DNA of 64,000 nucleotides from Kutzneria chonburiensis. Its GTDB lineage: Bacteria > Actinomycetota > Actinomycetes > Mycobacteriales > Pseudonocardiaceae. Under the pieces are notes generated by a model. That model searched no databases and was not told the DNA's origin. It saw nothing but the letters and a program-made list of their open reading frames with translations. Made by a program: the position numbers and the translations under genes. Below, in pieces: positions 17,731 to 28,100 of the stretch (within the stretch, counting starts at the first letter, position 1; each line of letters begins with the position of its first letter). The stretch is taken from NCBI RefSeq assembly GCF_028622115.1, contig NZ_CP097263.1, forward strand, positions 5,828,001-5,892,000. Reading direction: 5' to 3'.

Positions 17731-19195
17731 CCTGGTCATCATCGTGCTGTACCTGCTCGCCATGCCGGTGATCGGCCTGCTGCTGCGAGGAAAGCAGCGC
17801 ACCGGCGCGGACTACTTCGTCGGCGGCCGGAACCTGCCGTGGTGGGCGGTGTGCCTGTCGGTGGTGGCCACCGAGACCTCGACGCTGACGGTGATCAGCA
17901 CACCGGGTCTGGTGTGGGGCACCGGTTTCACCTATCTCCAGCTGGCACTGGGCTACATCATCGGCCGCTTCCTGGTGTCGATCATCCTGCTTCCCCGCTA
18001 CTTCAAGGGAAATCTCGTCACCGCGTACGCGTTCCTGGGCGAGCGGTTCGGCACCGCCGCGCAAGGTGTCGCGTCGCTGGCCTTCGTCGTCACCCGGCTG
18101 CTGGCCGAGGGCGTGCGGCTGTTCGCAGGCGCGATCCCGATCCAGGCCATCCTGGCCAGCTACGGGATCCACACCGCCTACTGGCACATCGTCCTCGGCC
18201 TGACCGTGTTGACCGTGATCTACACGTACGTCGGCGGCGTGCGGTCGGTGGTCTGGGTCGACGTGGTGCAGCTGGCGCTCTACCTCGGCGGTGCGCTGGT
18301 GGCGGTCGGCGTGCTGGCGTCCCGGCTGCCGGACAACTGGTTGTCGGTGGCTGCCGCCGGGAATCGGTTGCAGTTCTTCGACTTCACGTCCAATCCGCTG
18401 TTCAGCCAGTACGCGTTCGTGACGGCGATCGTCGGCGGCGCGGTGTTCGCGATGGCCTCCCACGGCACGGATCAGCTGATCGTGCAACGACTTCTGGCCA
18501 CGCGCAGCCTCCGTGACGGCCAGAAGGCGCTGATCGGCAGCGGCATCATCGTGTTCATCCAGTTCGGACTGTTCCTGCTCGTCGGCGCCGGCCTCTGGGT
18601 GCTGTACCACGGGGCTTCCCCGACTTCGCTGGGGCTGACCAACACCGACGGCTTCTTCTCCAAGTTCATCGTCGAGGACCTGCCGGTCGGCGTGGCCGGC
18701 CTGCTGATCGCCGGCATCCTGGCGTCCACCATGGGCGCGCTGGCCTCGGCGCTGAACGCGTTGTCCACCTCGACCGTCACGGATCTCTACGAGCGGTTCC
18801 GCAAACAGCCGCTGCCCGAGGATTCGGCGTTGCGGCACGGGCGGATCTGGACGCTGGTGTGGGCGGCGGTGTTCGTGGTGTTCGGCTCGATGTTCTCCAG
18901 CACCAAGGGCCCGGTGATCGAGCTGGGCCTGGGCATCACCGGCTACACCTACGGCGCGCTGCTGGGCTCGTTCGCCTTGGGACTGCTGGTGAAACGGGCC
19001 GCGCAGACCGACGCGGTGATCGCGTTCCTGGTGACGGTCGCGGTGATGGCGGTCGTCGTGTCGCTGAAGTTCACCGTCGGCGGCAAGTCGGTCGGACTGG
19101 CCTTCCCCTGGTACACGCTGACCGGCGTGATCATCACGCTGATCGTCGGCGGTCTGCTGTCGCTACGGCATCGGGCTCCGGTGCTGACCGGCTGA
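17717..19195 (+). CDS. Sodium:solute symporter (SSS family) coupled to anmK
   Basis: A 492-residue SSS-family transporter with about 13 membrane helices. Family marks are DYFVGGRNLPWW near residue 33, ATETSTLTVISTPG in the Na+-binding helix, YTYVGGVRSVVWVD and FAMASHGTDQLIVQRLLATRS, the last typical of the sugar/sialic-acid/sialoside-like SSS branch. Overlap with anmK suggests the substrate is anhydro-MurNAc, another amino sugar or a muropeptide piece; this is inference from context. It starts with ATG at 17717, preceded by GTGGAGGTGCCCG, which serves as ribosome site inside anmK. Its 3' end overlaps the convergent MFS gene by 62 bp. Confidence 0.9.
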   Translation: MHPADLVIIVLYLLAMPVIGLLLRGKQRTGADYFVGGRNLPWWAVCLSVVATETSTLTVISTPGLVWGTGFTYLQLALGYIIGRFLVSIILLPRYFKGNLVTAYAFLGERFGTAAQGVASLAFVVTRLLAEGVRLFAGAIPIQAILASYGIHTAYWHIVLGLTVLTVIYTYVGGVRSVVWVDVVQLALYLGGALVAVGVLASRLPDNWLSVAAAGNRLQFFDFTSNPLFSQYAFVTAIVGGAVFAMASHGTDQLIVQRLLATRSLRDGQKALIGSGIIVFIQFGLFLLVGAGLWVLYHGASPTSLGLTNTDGFFSKFIVEDLPVGVAGLLIAGILASTMGALASALNALSTSTVTDLYERFRKQPLPEDSALRHGRIWTLVWAAVFVVFGSMFSSTKGPVIELGLGITGYTYGALLGSFALGLLVKRAAQTDAVIAFLVTVAVMAVVVSLKFTVGGKSVGLAFPWYTLTGVIITLIVGGLLSLRHRAPVLTG

Positions 19196-20297
19196 CCGCC
19201 CAGCCCGCCAACGCCGACACCACCTGCATGACGCCGACGACGGCCAGGACGCCGGCCGGGCTGAGGACCGTCCGCAACGGACCGACGAGGGCGGCGCCGA
19301 GCGCGTAGGCGCCGGTCTTCATGCTGGCCCCGGTCGCACCGACCTGGCTGAGCAGCCCCGCCGGGCTGTACCGCTGGCGCGCGGCCAGCAGCGCCGGGAA
19401 CTCCGGCCCGAGGGCCAGGCCGGCCAACAGCGCCAGCGCCAGCAGCACGGGGAACGTGCCGGCCAGCGACCAACTGGTCAGCACAACGCCGTAGAGGGCC
19501 ATCGACGCCAGCACGATCCACCAGCGGTCCTGAAGCCGGATCAGCGCGATGTTCGTGACGACGCAGCCGATCTCCAGCGCCGTGAGGACAAAGCCGGCCG
19601 AGCCCTCGCCCCCGCCGAGCTGCTCGGTCCGCTCGGTCAGCGCGACGATCAGCAGGCCCATCGAGCCCCAGCCGAGCGTGGTGGCCAGCGTGACGGCGCG
19701 CAGCCTCGGCGTGCGGATCATGTGCCGCAAGCCGGTGAGCACCGGCTGGCGGCCGTGCGGGCTGGCCGGCACCGGCGCGATGAACGCCAACGCCAACACG
19801 CTGCCCAGTGCGGCGGCGGCGATGGCCAACACCGCCCCGGTCGGCGAGATCAACTTGGCCAGCAGGCCCGCGGCAGCCGGGCCGGCCATGGCCGCCGCGC
19901 TGAACGACAGTGAGTCCATGGAGTTGGCCCTGGCCAGCCGGTCCGGGGCGACCAAACCCGGCACCATCCCGGAGAAGCCGGCGCTGGTCATCGGCAGCGC
20001 CAGGCCGGCCAACACGGCCAGCGGCGGCCCGGCCCAGCTCGGCGTGACGACGATGCCGACCATGGCGACGACCAGGGCCAACTGGTTGGCCGCCAACAGG
20101 GCACGGCGATGCCGCGTGCCGTCCAACCAGGACCCGAGCAGCGGGCCGGTGAGCATGGACGGGAGGGCGTAGGCGGAGAGCGTGAGCCCGGTCAGGGCAA
20201 CGTCGGTACCGCGGGTCAGCAGGTAGACCGCGAGGGCCGTGCCGACCATCTCGTCACCGAGGCGGGCCAGCGTGGCCGCCGTGTAATAGGCCCTCAC
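19134..20297 (-). CDS. MFS transporter
   Basis: A 387-residue major facilitator protein with about 12 hydrophobic segments. It shows the motif-A-like loop between helices 2 and 3 (GSWLDGTRHRRAL, i.e. G...D...RR) and a Pro/Gly-rich fifth helix. It resembles actinobacterial efflux-type MFS proteins; no substrate can be given. It starts with GTG overlapping the stop of the GGDEF gene by four bases (GTGA), so the two are translationally coupled. Its 3' end overlaps the symporter on the other strand by 62 bp, within codons that look real for both. Confidence 0.87.
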   Translation of the reverse strand: MRAYYTAATLARLGDEMVGTALAVYLLTRGTDVALTGLTLSAYALPSMLTGPLLGSWLDGTRHRRALLAANQLALVVAMVGIVVTPSWAGPPLAVLAGLALPMTSAGFSGMVPGLVAPDRLARANSMDSLSFSAAAMAGPAAAGLLAKLISPTGAVLAIAAAALGSVLALAFIAPVPASPHGRQPVLTGLRHMIRTPRLRAVTLATTLGWGSMGLLIVALTERTEQLGGGEGSAGFVLTALEIGCVVTNIALIRLQDRWWIVLASMALYGVVLTSWSLAGTFPVLLALALLAGLALGPEFPALLAARQRYSPAGLLSQVGATGASMKTGAYALGAALVGPLRTVLSPAGVLAVVGVMQVVSALAGWAVSRSAPEPDAVATADRRRSA

Positions 20298-21607
20298 CCA
20301 GTCTGTGTACTGCTCACAACGCAGTTTCGGCCAGCGCTTTTCGCCCGGTACAGGGCGGTGTCCGCGGCCAGCAGCAGCTTCTCCAGGGTGTCGCCGGCGC
20401 GCGGGTGCACAGCGCAGCCGATGGACACCGTCAGGCCGTCGACCTCGGCCTGTGTGCCGTCGATGGGCACGCCGACGATCATCGTGGCGATCGCGCCGCG
20501 GATCCGCTCACCGGCCACCACCGCGCCCGACTCGGAGGTGCCGGGCAGCAGGATGGCGAACTCCTCGCCGCCGAAGCGGCCGACCACGTCGTAGTCGCGG
20601 ACCTGCCCGCGCAGGGTGTCGGCGACCGCCTTCAGCACCACGTCGCCCGCCACATGGCCGTAGGTGTCGTTGACCCGTTTGAAGTAGTCGAGGTCGACCA
20701 TCAGTACGCCGAAAGTCCTATTCTCGCGTATCGCTCTGGCGTATTCACGTTGTGCCGAATCGTGCCATGCAAGTGCATTAAGCAATCCCGTTTTATCGTC
20801 GGTGCTCGCCGCGACTTCCAACTGCTTCACCAGGACACTTCTGTGCAACATCAACAACGGCGGCAGCACGAGGACAACGAGGACGGGTTGGTAGACCAAA
20901 GCCAGGGCGGCGAGACCACCGAGACACAGCGTTACCGTTTCGAGTGCGTTGTCACTCCAGGTGCCGAACAACGCCTGTCTCGACCGTTTCCGGCCGTACA
21001 GGAAAATTCCGGTCGCGGCCAAGCAAGCATTGACCAATTCGAACACCAGAGCGGCTGTCAGCACGATCGCCGCGGCCTGCCAGGTCGAGGGCGCGCCGGC
21101 GTCCAGCGAGCCGAGACCGGTCACGCGCAGCACCGACGAGGCGGCGAAACAGGACAGCAGCGCCCAGGCCGTGCTCACCGCGACCCGGTGCGGCGGACGC
21201 GCCCGCACGTGCCGCCAGACGCGGATCCACAGGTGGAGGTACAGAAGTCCGGCCAGCAGCGACACCATGGCCGGGGACAGCAGCACCGCGCCGGCCAGGT
21301 ACCAGACCGAGGTCATGTTGATGTGCGTCTCGCCGGACATCCAGCGCCGCATCCGCTCGATCCGGGCCGACAGCTCGGCCTGGCCGATGCCGAGCACCAG
21401 CAGCACGCCGAGCCAGCACCAATCCATTCCGTGCTGAGGAAACCGGGTGGCGTCCGAAATCGGCAGCACCACAGCGGCGATCTCGCAAGCAAGTGCGAAT
21501 GCCAGCCACGCCGGCGACTGCTTCCACACGTCCCAGTTCGGCACCGCGGCGCTCACGTCACGGAAACGTGCGATACTTGTGCGCAAGGCGATACCGAGAA
21601 GTGCCAT
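20294..21607 (-). CDS. Membrane diguanylate cyclase (GGDEF protein)
   Basis: A 437-residue protein with about seven or eight membrane helices in residues 30-260, then a C-terminal GGDEF domain. The active-site loop reads RFGGEEF, and the metal Asp is in LMVDLDYFKRVND. An inhibitory I-site RxxD (RDYD) stands exactly five residues before GGEEF, so product inhibition by cyclic di-GMP is expected. No EAL domain is present. The membrane part resembles the MASE-type sensors of actinomycetes. ATG at 21607 is used. The downstream MFS gene is coupled to it by a GTGA overlap. In Streptomyces, cyclic di-GMP controls development through BldD; the target here is unknown. Confidence 0.92.
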   Translation of the reverse strand: MALLGIALRTSIARFRDVSAAVPNWDVWKQSPAWLAFALACEIAAVVLPISDATRFPQHGMDWCWLGVLLVLGIGQAELSARIERMRRWMSGETHINMTSVWYLAGAVLLSPAMVSLLAGLLYLHLWIRVWRHVRARPPHRVAVSTAWALLSCFAASSVLRVTGLGSLDAGAPSTWQAAAIVLTAALVFELVNACLAATGIFLYGRKRSRQALFGTWSDNALETVTLCLGGLAALALVYQPVLVVLVLPPLLMLHRSVLVKQLEVAASTDDKTGLLNALAWHDSAQREYARAIRENRTFGVLMVDLDYFKRVNDTYGHVAGDVVLKAVADTLRGQVRDYDVVGRFGGEEFAILLPGTSESGAVVAGERIRGAIATMIVGVPIDGTQAEVDGLTVSIGCAVHPRAGDTLEKLLLAADTALYRAKSAGRNCVVSSTQTG

Positions 21608-21812
21608 AATCTAACTCGACACCCCCTCTAGTTCGACCGCTCCGCATCGACAACCACCCGACGTGTCTGCCGTCAGCGTAGTCGGCCGTGCGTCACGTGT
21701 ACCCGGAGGAGGCGACCGACCATGGCGACTCGCGAGGGCTGAGCTCCCCATTCTCGCGCAGACGGCGGCCCGGCGCCGGTCCCCGGCCGACGGATACCCG
21801 CACCGTCCGTCT

Positions 21813-24800
21813 TCACACTCCGTCACCACGAAGCAGGTCGACGGCCTCCCCCGCCTCGGGCACCCCGAGCGGGCCCAGCACCTGCGCCGCCCGTTCCCAC
21901 GCCTGCCTGGCCGCCGCGGTCGCGCCCTGCGCCCGGCGCCCCCGACCAGCCGTGAGCAGCGCCCTTCCCTCGACGAGGCGCTGGCCCGTCCGCGCGGCCA
22001 GCGCCGCCGCGGCCTCGGCGCGATCGACGGCCGGGCCCGATTCGCCCGACGCCAACTGAATCTCGGCGATCACGTGCAGTGTCGCCGCCTCGGCGCAGCG
22101 CATGGTCGCCGCGTCGCCGATGTCCAGCGCCTGCCGGGCGTGCGCCAGGGCCGAGGCCGGCTCGCCCAGCGCGAGCTTGGCCCGGGCCAGGCCCAGCTGG
22201 GACTGGAGCTCGCCGCTGCCGAACCCGACGCCGCGGCTGAGCTGCAACGCCTCGCCGTGCCGGCGGACCGCCGACTCGGGCCCACCGGTGGCCAACTCGA
22301 TGGCGCCCAACGTGTTGAGCGCGTTCACCGTCGCGCCGCGCGCGCCGGCGCGGACCGCGAGGGCATGCGACTCCTCGGCTTCGCGCCGCGCCAGCTCGTG
22401 CCGGCCCATGTCCAGGTGCACCCCGGCGCACGTGTCCAGCACGTCGAACTCGTCCTCGCCGCCCAGCTCACGGCGGACCCGCAGCGACTCGGTCATCTGC
22501 GCGATCGCGTCGGCGTAGCGGCCGAGCTCCCGGTAGGAGTTGGCCATGTTGTTGCGCACCAGGGCCTCGCCGGCCGGCGAGGCGATCTGCCGGTAGCCGT
22601 CCAGGGCCTGCTCGAGGAACGCCACCGACTCGTCGAAGTGCCCGAGGTCGAAGTAGATGTAGCCGAGCCGGGACAGTGTCTTGGCCTCGGTCTCGGTAGC
22701 CCCGGCGGCGCGGGCCAGCGACAGCGCGTCGGTCGCGTTGGGCGCGGCCCGCTCCGTGACGCCTAACTCCGCGTGGGTGGCGGCCAGCGCGCTGAGCGCG
22801 GCCGCCTCGCCGGCGGTCGATCCCGTCTGCCGGAACAGCTCGACGGCCTGCTCCAGGTGGTCGAGGGCCGGCCGGGTCTGGCCGAGGGCGGCGTGCGCCG
22901 TGGCCAGGCAGTAGTTCGCGGCGGCCTCGCCGAAGGCGTCGCCGAGCTGGGCCGCCACCCGGCGACCGGCCTGGGCCGTGGCCACGGCGTCGACCGAATG
23001 CCGGTTGGTGACCAGGTACCGGCTGATCACCACGGCCAGCTGCCAGCCCATCGGCAGCCCGGCATCGGTGGCGTCGCGGACCAGCGCGACCATGGTGGCC
23101 CGCTCGTCGTCCAGGAACTTGGTGACCAGGTCGCGATCGGTGGTCCGGCAGATCACCGCGCCGTCGACCGGCTCCGGCAGCCCGATGTCGAACGGCGGCG
23201 CGAGACTCAATGACCGGACGGCCTGCGCCGCGGTGTGCAGGAAGCTGTCCCGCAGCCGGGCCAGCGCCGGGTCGCGCTCCCCGGGCTCGGCGAGCCCGGT
23301 GGCGTAGCGGCGGACCGAGTCGGGCAGGTGATATCGGCCGGGCGTGTGCTGGTCGATCAGGTGGGTCCGGTCGAGGACGTCCAATGCAGCCTCGGCATCG
23401 TCGTGGTCCAGGACCGACAGCGACGCCGTGGCCAGCATGCCGAACTCCAGGATCGGCGCGGCCCCGAGCAGCCGCAGCATGCGCGCGGCCGCGGCCGGCA
23501 GCATCTCGTAGGCGAGGTCGAAGGTCGCGTGCACCGCCGCTTCCTCGTCCTCTTCTACGTCCAGGGCATTCATCAGGCTGCCCTTGCGCAGACGGCGGAC
23601 GTAGTCGGTGACGGGGCCGTCGATGATCGACCCGGCGGCAATGCGCAGGGCCATCGGCAGATGCGCGCACAGCGTGGCCAGCTCGGCGACGGCCGCCGGC
23701 TCGGCCCGCACCATCCGCTCGCCGAGCAGCGCCGCCAGCAGCGCCCGGGAATCCTTGGCCGCCAACACGTCCAGGCTCAGCGGGCTCGCCCCTTGCAACA
23801 CGATCAGGCCGCGCAGGGCGTTTCGGCTGGTGATCAGAACCGCGCAGCCCGGCTCGCCCGGTAACAGCGGGCGGACCTGGTCGGGGGTGACAGCGTTGTC
23901 AAGGACCAGCAGCATGCGCTTGCCGGCCAGCTGCGAGCGGTAGAGCGAGATCTGCTCGTCTTCGTCGGCCGGGATCTGGTGTGGGACAACGCCCAGCGCG
24001 CGCAGCAGCCGGGGCAGCACCTCGGCCGGCGTGAGCGGATGGGCCGGGGCCTGACCGCGCAGGTGCACGAACAGCTGGCCGTCCGGGAAGCGCGCCCGCA
24101 AGTCGGTCGCGGCCCGCACCGCCAGCGCCGTCTTGCCCACGCCTGCCGGGCCCGACAGCGTCACGACCGGCACCGCGAGGTCCAGCTCCGCCGGCGCCAG
24201 CAAGGCCTTCAGGCGGGCCAGTTCCGTTTCCCGTCCGACGAACTCGCTGCCGTGCGCCGGCATTCGGAACACCGGGGCCTGGGCGCTGATGCTCGGCTGC
24301 GGCGGGGCCAGCTTGGCGTCGCTGACCAGGATCGCCTGGTGCAGGTCGCGCAGTTCCGCGCCGGGCTCCACCGCCAGCTCGTCGGCCAGCAGCCGTCTTA
24401 CCTGGTGGTAGATCGTCAGCGCTTCGGCTTGCCGGTCCGAGCGGTACAGCGCCAGCATCAGCTGGGCCCAGAACCTCTCCCGCAGCGGGTTCGCCGTCGT
24501 CAGCGCGCGCAGCTCCGTGATCAGCTCGTGGTGCCGGCCCAGCGACAGTTGCGCGTCCAGCCGCAGCTCCGCCGCCACCAGCCGGCGTTCGTCCAGCGCC
24601 GCCGCTTCGTGCTGTCTCAGCCTCGGACTCGGCACATCCGCCAGCGCCGGCCCTCGCCACAGCTCCAGCGCCGCCGTCAGCAGTTCGATCGCCCTGGCCG
24701 GCTGCGCCGTTCGGGCTTGCGCCAGCAGCAGGTCGAAGCGCCCCGCGTCCACGTCTTCGGCCGGCACGTCCACCCGGTAGCCGTCGGTCACCGTCGTGAT

Positions 24801-25043
24801 CAGTTCCGGCACCCCGACGGCTTGCCGCAGCCTCATCACGTAGGCCCGCAGCGTCGTCCGGGCCCCGTCCGGCGGGTCTTCGTCCCACAGGTTGTCGATC
24901 AGCTCTTGCGCACCGACCGTGCGGCCCGTGTACAGCAGCAGGGTCGCCAGCACGATGCGGTGTTTGCCCGCCCGAACCGGCACCGGCTCCCCGTCCTCCG
25001 GCACCAGCTCGACCGGGCCGAGCAGACGGAACCTCATGCGCAT
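21813..25043 (-). CDS. AfsR/SARP-family regulator with NB-ARC ATPase and TPR domains
   Basis: A 1076-residue regulator. Domains: OmpR-type winged helix (1-95), bacterial transcriptional activation domain (100-245), NB-ARC ATPase with P-loop SGPAGVGKTALA (about 300) and Walker B MLLVLDN (about 383), winged-helix spacer, and then about ten TPR units (690-1050). This is the AfsR layout, which activates secondary-metabolite or development genes after sensing a signal through the ATPase. No biosynthetic cluster is seen in the window, so the targets are probably elsewhere. ATG at 25043 has GGGGAGG five bases upstream; a second in-frame ATG is six bases further in. The start region lies in a hairpin. 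Confidence 0.93.
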   Translation of the reverse strand: MRMRFRLLGPVELVPEDGEPVPVRAGKHRIVLATLLLYTGRTVGAQELIDNLWDEDPPDGARTTLRAYVMRLRQAVGVPELITTVTDGYRVDVPAEDVDAGRFDLLLAQARTAQPARAIELLTAALELWRGPALADVPSPRLRQHEAAALDERRLVAAELRLDAQLSLGRHHELITELRALTTANPLRERFWAQLMLALYRSDRQAEALTIYHQVRRLLADELAVEPGAELRDLHQAILVSDAKLAPPQPSISAQAPVFRMPAHGSEFVGRETELARLKALLAPAELDLAVPVVTLSGPAGVGKTALAVRAATDLRARFPDGQLFVHLRGQAPAHPLTPAEVLPRLLRALGVVPHQIPADEDEQISLYRSQLAGKRMLLVLDNAVTPDQVRPLLPGEPGCAVLITSRNALRGLIVLQGASPLSLDVLAAKDSRALLAALLGERMVRAEPAAVAELATLCAHLPMALRIAAGSIIDGPVTDYVRRLRKGSLMNALDVEEDEEAAVHATFDLAYEMLPAAAARMLRLLGAAPILEFGMLATASLSVLDHDDAEAALDVLDRTHLIDQHTPGRYHLPDSVRRYATGLAEPGERDPALARLRDSFLHTAAQAVRSLSLAPPFDIGLPEPVDGAVICRTTDRDLVTKFLDDERATMVALVRDATDAGLPMGWQLAVVISRYLVTNRHSVDAVATAQAGRRVAAQLGDAFGEAAANYCLATAHAALGQTRPALDHLEQAVELFRQTGSTAGEAAALSALAATHAELGVTERAAPNATDALSLARAAGATETEAKTLSRLGYIYFDLGHFDESVAFLEQALDGYRQIASPAGEALVRNNMANSYRELGRYADAIAQMTESLRVRRELGGEDEFDVLDTCAGVHLDMGRHELARREAEESHALAVRAGARGATVNALNTLGAIELATGGPESAVRRHGEALQLSRGVGFGSGELQSQLGLARAKLALGEPASALAHARQALDIGDAATMRCAEAATLHVIAEIQLASGESGPAVDRAEAAAALAARTGQRLVEGRALLTAGRGRRAQGATAAARQAWERAAQVLGPLGVPEAGEAVDLLRGDGV

Positions 25044-25064
25044 CGACCCTCCCCTCGGGTCGAT
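25042..25064 (-). promoter_or_regulatory. Hairpin occluding the SARP start codon
   Basis: On the SARP mRNA, ATCGACCC and GGGTCGAT form a perfect 8-bp stem with a 7-base loop. The loop holds most of the GAGGGGAGG ribosome site and the AU of the start codon is in the stem. This could limit translation. It is seen in sequence only. Confidence 0.45.
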
Positions 25065-25161
25065 CGTATTGGTCCGGTCACGCCCCCGGTTTCACATGTC
25101 CCTCACAAGCCCGAATCGTCCCCATTTCCCGACTACCGCTCAGGAAATTCCCGACGGGCGC

Positions 25162-25183
25162 GGAGGTTCGGACCCGAACGTCC
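25162..25183. terminator. Probable smc terminator hairpin
   Basis: GTTCGG-AC-CCGAAC is a perfect dyad at 25166-25179, extended by GGA/TCC after one mismatch. It starts three bases after the smc stop. There is no T-run. Confidence 0.5.
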
Positions 25184-25185
25184 GG

Positions 25186-28100
25186 TCAGTCCGGGTACCG
25201 CTCGTCGGTCGTGGCCTCCGGGGCAACGCCATCCGCCGGCTCCTCCACGACGGACTCGGCAACCGGCTCCGACACGGCCTCGGCGACGGGGTCCGCCTCG
25301 GCCACTGGGCCGGCCTCGATCACCGGTGCGGCGGCGGGCTCGACCACGGCCGGGGCGGGCTTGTCGGGGGCCTTTTCCATCTTGCCGCCGCGCAGGCGCT
25401 GCGAGATGACGGCGCTGATGCCGTCGCCGCGCATGGAGACGCCGTACAAGGCGTCGGCGATCTCCATGGTGGGCTTCTGGTGGGTGATGATCAACAGCTG
25501 GGACTTCTCCCGGAGCTGCTCGAACAGGGAGATGAGGCGGCGCAGGTTGGTGTCGTCGAGCGCGGCCTCGACCTCGTCCATGACGTAGAAGGGCGAAGGG
25601 CGGGCGCGGAAGATGGCGACGAGCATGGCGACCGCCGCCAGGGACTTCTCGCCGCCGGACAGCAGGGACAGGCGCTTGACCTTCTTGCCGGGCGGGCGGG
25701 CCTCGAGCTCGATGCCGGTGGTCAGCATGTCCTCGGGCTCGGTCAGCACGAGCTTGCCCTCGCCGCCGGGGAACAGCACCTTGAAGACGACCTCGAACTC
25801 GCGGGCGACGTCCCAGTAGGCCTCGGTGAAGACCTCGAGGATCTTGTCGTCGACCTCCTTGACCACGGTGAGCAGGTCGCGGCGGGTGGCCTTGAGGTCC
25901 TCGAGCTGGGTGGAGAGGAACTTGTACCGCTCCTCGAGGGCGGCGAACTCCTCCAGGGCGAGCGGGTTGACCTTGCCCAACTGGGCCAGGTCGCGCTCGG
26001 CCCGCTTGGCCCGGCGGGCCTGGACGTCCCGGTTGTACGGCATGGGCTGCGGCGCGGTGACCGTCTCGCCCTGCTCCTTGGCGGCCTCGTACTCGGCCAG
26101 CTCGGTCGGCGTGGGCGGCACCATGACGTCAGGCCCGTACTCGGCCACCAGGTCGTCGAGACCGATGCCGTACTCCTCGGCGATCTTGGTCTCCAGCTGC
26201 TCCAACCGCAGCCGCTGCTCGGCCCGCACAACCTCGTCGCGGTGCACGGCGTCGGTCAGCTTCTCCAGCTCGGTAGTCAGCTCACGAACACGCCCGCGCA
26301 CGGTGCCCAACGCGGCTTCACGGTCGGCGCGACGGGCCTGCGCGGCGTCGCGGTCGGCGGCGGCGCGGTGCAACGACGACGCGATGCGGGTCAGCGCGGT
26401 CTCACCGCCGGACACGACGGCGTTGGCCACGGCGGCGCCGCGCACACGAGCGGCACGGGCGCGCTCGGCGCGTTCACGGGCCTCACGCTCGGCACGGGCG
26501 GCGCGGCGCAGCTGCTCGGCCTTGCCCTGCAACGCCCGCGCCCGCTCCTCGGCGGTCCGCAACGACAGCCGGGCGTCCATCTCGGACTGACGGGCGTGGT
26601 TGAGCTGGTTGGCGGCCTCGTCGCGCTCGGCGGTGTCGGGCTCCTCCTCGACCGCCTCCTCCTGCACGGCGGCGAGCCGTTCCTCCAGCTCGGCCAACTT
26701 GCCGACGGCGTCCTCACGGGCCTGCTCCAGCTTGACCCGCTGGCCGCCGATGCGCTCCACCTCAGCCTCGGCCGACCGCACGGCCGCCTTGAGCCGGTTG
26801 ATCCGCTCGCTCGACCGGGCCCGCCGCACCTTGGCCTCGTTGAGCTGCTCCTTGAGCTCGGCGACCTCGTTGCGCCGGGTCTGCTGCTCGGCCCGGGCCC
26901 CGGCCAGCGCAGCGCCGGCGTGCTCGAGGGCCCGCTCGGCCGCGCCCAGCTTGTCCTGCGCCTCGTCGACGGCGGCCTGCACCTCGATCGTGCTCTGCGC
27001 CCGCCCCGAACCGCCGATAGCCCAGTCGGTGCCGAGCACATCGCCCTCACGGGTAGCGGCGCGCAGCCCCATCGCCACCAACGACCGTGCGGTCGACAGG
27101 TCGTCGACGACGGCCATCTTCTCCAGCGCACGCTCCACGGCCGGCCGCAGCGCCTCGGGCGCCCGCACACAGTCCACGGCCCAGCGCGCACCCGGCGGCA
27201 GCATCGGCCAGGACGAACGGTCCGGCACCGGTCCCCCGGCGCCGATCAGCAGCCCGGCACGACCGGCGTCAGAAGTACGCAACAACTCCAGCGCGGCGAC
27301 GGCGTCCGAACCACCGTTCACGGCGATGGCGTCAGCCACCGGACCGAGCGCGGCGGCCAGCGCGACCTCGGCGCCGGCCTCCACGGTCAACAGCGCGGCC
27401 ACGGAACCCAGCAGGCCCGGCAGCCGGTCGCCGGCCGCCAGCAGCGCGCCGGCGCCGTCCTTACGGGTCAGCCCCAGCGACAGCGCGTCGACGCGGGCCT
27501 TCCAGGACGAAATCTCCTTGTCGGCCGAGCGCTCGGCCTTGACCAGCTCCTCGACCCGGGACCGCGCCACCTTCTCGGCCTCGACGGCCTGGGTGTGCCG
27601 GTCCTCGACGCCGGCGTCGCCCTCGTCCTCGGTGCCGGTGACCTCTTGTTCCTCGGCCAGCTCGATACGGGCGATCTCGGCCCGCTCGCCGGCCTCGGCC
27701 AGCGAGGTGGACATCCGCTCGATCTCGTCGGCGGTCGCGTTGTTCTTGCTGCGCAACGCTTCCACCTGGCCGGTCAACCGGGCCAGGCCCTCGCGGCGGT
27801 CGGCGATCAGCCGCACCGCGGCCAGGTGCGCCTTCTCGGCCGCGGTGACCATGCGCTCCAGCTCGGACCGGCGCTCGCTGCTCTCGGCCAGCACGATCCG
27901 GGCCTCGGTGACGGCCTCGTTCAGCTCGGCCTCACGCTCGGCGGTCTGCTCGGCCTCGGCGTCCAGCTCGTCGGGGTCGCGGCCGCCGCGGAAGCCTCCG
28001 GCGGGGCCGACAGGTGCCGGGCGCGCTCCATGGCCAGCCGCACGGTGCCGCGCAGCCGCTCCTCCAGCGCCGACAGCCGGTACCAGGTCTCCTGGGCCTG

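Noticed and set aside
21611-21829. 72-codon frame between the GGDEF and SARP genes
   Set aside because: A CRCGAVE sequence was tempting, but there is no ribosome site, the N-terminal part overlaps the SARP 3' end and the composition is random-like.
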